A DNA stretch of 64,000 nucleotides from Choanephora cucurbitarum (taxonomy: Eukaryota > Mucoromycota > Mucoromycetes > Mucorales > Choanephoraceae): NCBI GenBank assembly GCA_025331435.1, contig JAIWNI010000030.1, forward strand, positions 186,001 through 250,000. Direction: 5' to 3'. The notes under the pieces were generated by a model. The model made no database searches and had not been told where the DNA came from. It saw only the letters and a program-made list of their open reading frames with translations. Numbering within the stretch: the stretch's first letter is position 1; the number at the start of each line of letters is the position of its first letter. Below are positions 63,705-64,000 of this stretch, piece by piece. Both the position numbers and the translations under genes were made by a program.

Positions 63705-64000
63705 ATAGCTTTCGATTGTCCAGGTGCTGCGATGCACATTTTTGCTTGTGATCATGGACACTATTACTTTATTTCTTTTGTACCTCAATAAATGTAGATT
63801 AAATAATATTGTCAATTTTATTTGGAGGCGTTTTGTTTATAAAAGAGTCCCTTGAAGTGTAACGTTACCTTCCTGTCAATAGTTGTTACAAACAAAATAA
63901 GAGCTTATTTAACAAAAATGGCAATACCCTTTTCCCATTTGTTATAGCTTCTCGTTTAGAACAGTGGTCTTAAAAAAGAACACTTATTGTGCTTGAACCA
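63705..64000. other. 3' flank of the ABC transporter gene
   Basis: Contains a CAATAAATG polyadenylation-like word about 80 bp after the stop codon, then AT-rich sequence to the end of the window. No other gene start is visible. Confidence 0.6.

Overview
The window is nuclear DNA of a filamentous fungus, most likely an early-diverging Mucoromycota species of the Mucorales type (Mucor/Rhizopus relatives). The reasons are: AT-rich spacers; dense protein genes broken by short introns, mostly 45-75 nt with GTAAGT-like donors; T-rich tracts near splice acceptors and start codons; and a gene set that includes an RNAi-type RNA-dependent RNA polymerase, an UNC80-like channel subunit and a KAT2/Gcn5 acetyltransferase with a PCAF-type N-terminus. 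I rebuilt the exon structures by hand from splice signals and frame continuity. Every multi-exon model below keeps an open frame from start to stop, apart from the first gene, which leaves the window.

Layout. 1-7.5 kb, all on the minus strand: the 5' part of a Gcn5/PCAF-type histone acetyltransferase, a YqjM-type old yellow enzyme, a HAM1-like lipid-transfer-type protein and TRAPPC13. 8.5-11.8 kb, plus strand: a membrane-anchored acyl-CoA-binding protein and a small serine-rich hypothetical protein. 13.4-19.5 kb, minus strand: the rRNA-processing WD protein UTP21 and a nine-exon protein of unknown function with a PD-(D/E)XK-like nuclease signature. 19.5-23.5 kb: a gene-poor accessory stretch holding a broken gene fragment, an 11-bp minisatellite, a 202-bp pogo-like MITE and a perfect hairpin. 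23.5-30.3 kb, plus strand: an RRM-containing RdRP and a PIF1 helicase only 157 bp apart. 30.3-36.7 kb: a Zn2Cys6 regulator inside spacer DNA with two more small TA-flanked MITEs. 36.7-64 kb, plus strand: XAP5/FAM50, a DUF2470/DUF4499-type membrane protein, the largest subunit of RNA polymerase III, a p24 cargo receptor, a 2,490-residue UNC80-like protein, UPF1 and an ABCC/MRP transporter.

How they relate. Most are unconnected housekeeping genes: transcription, ribosome assembly, secretory traffic, RNA decay and transport. The parts most likely to be lineage-specific are the PD-(D/E)XK-like gene with the related-looking debris beside it, the RdRP with a possible second start inside its long intron, and the family of short TA-flanked inverted-repeat elements. 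No CRISPR array, rRNA or convincing tRNA was found.
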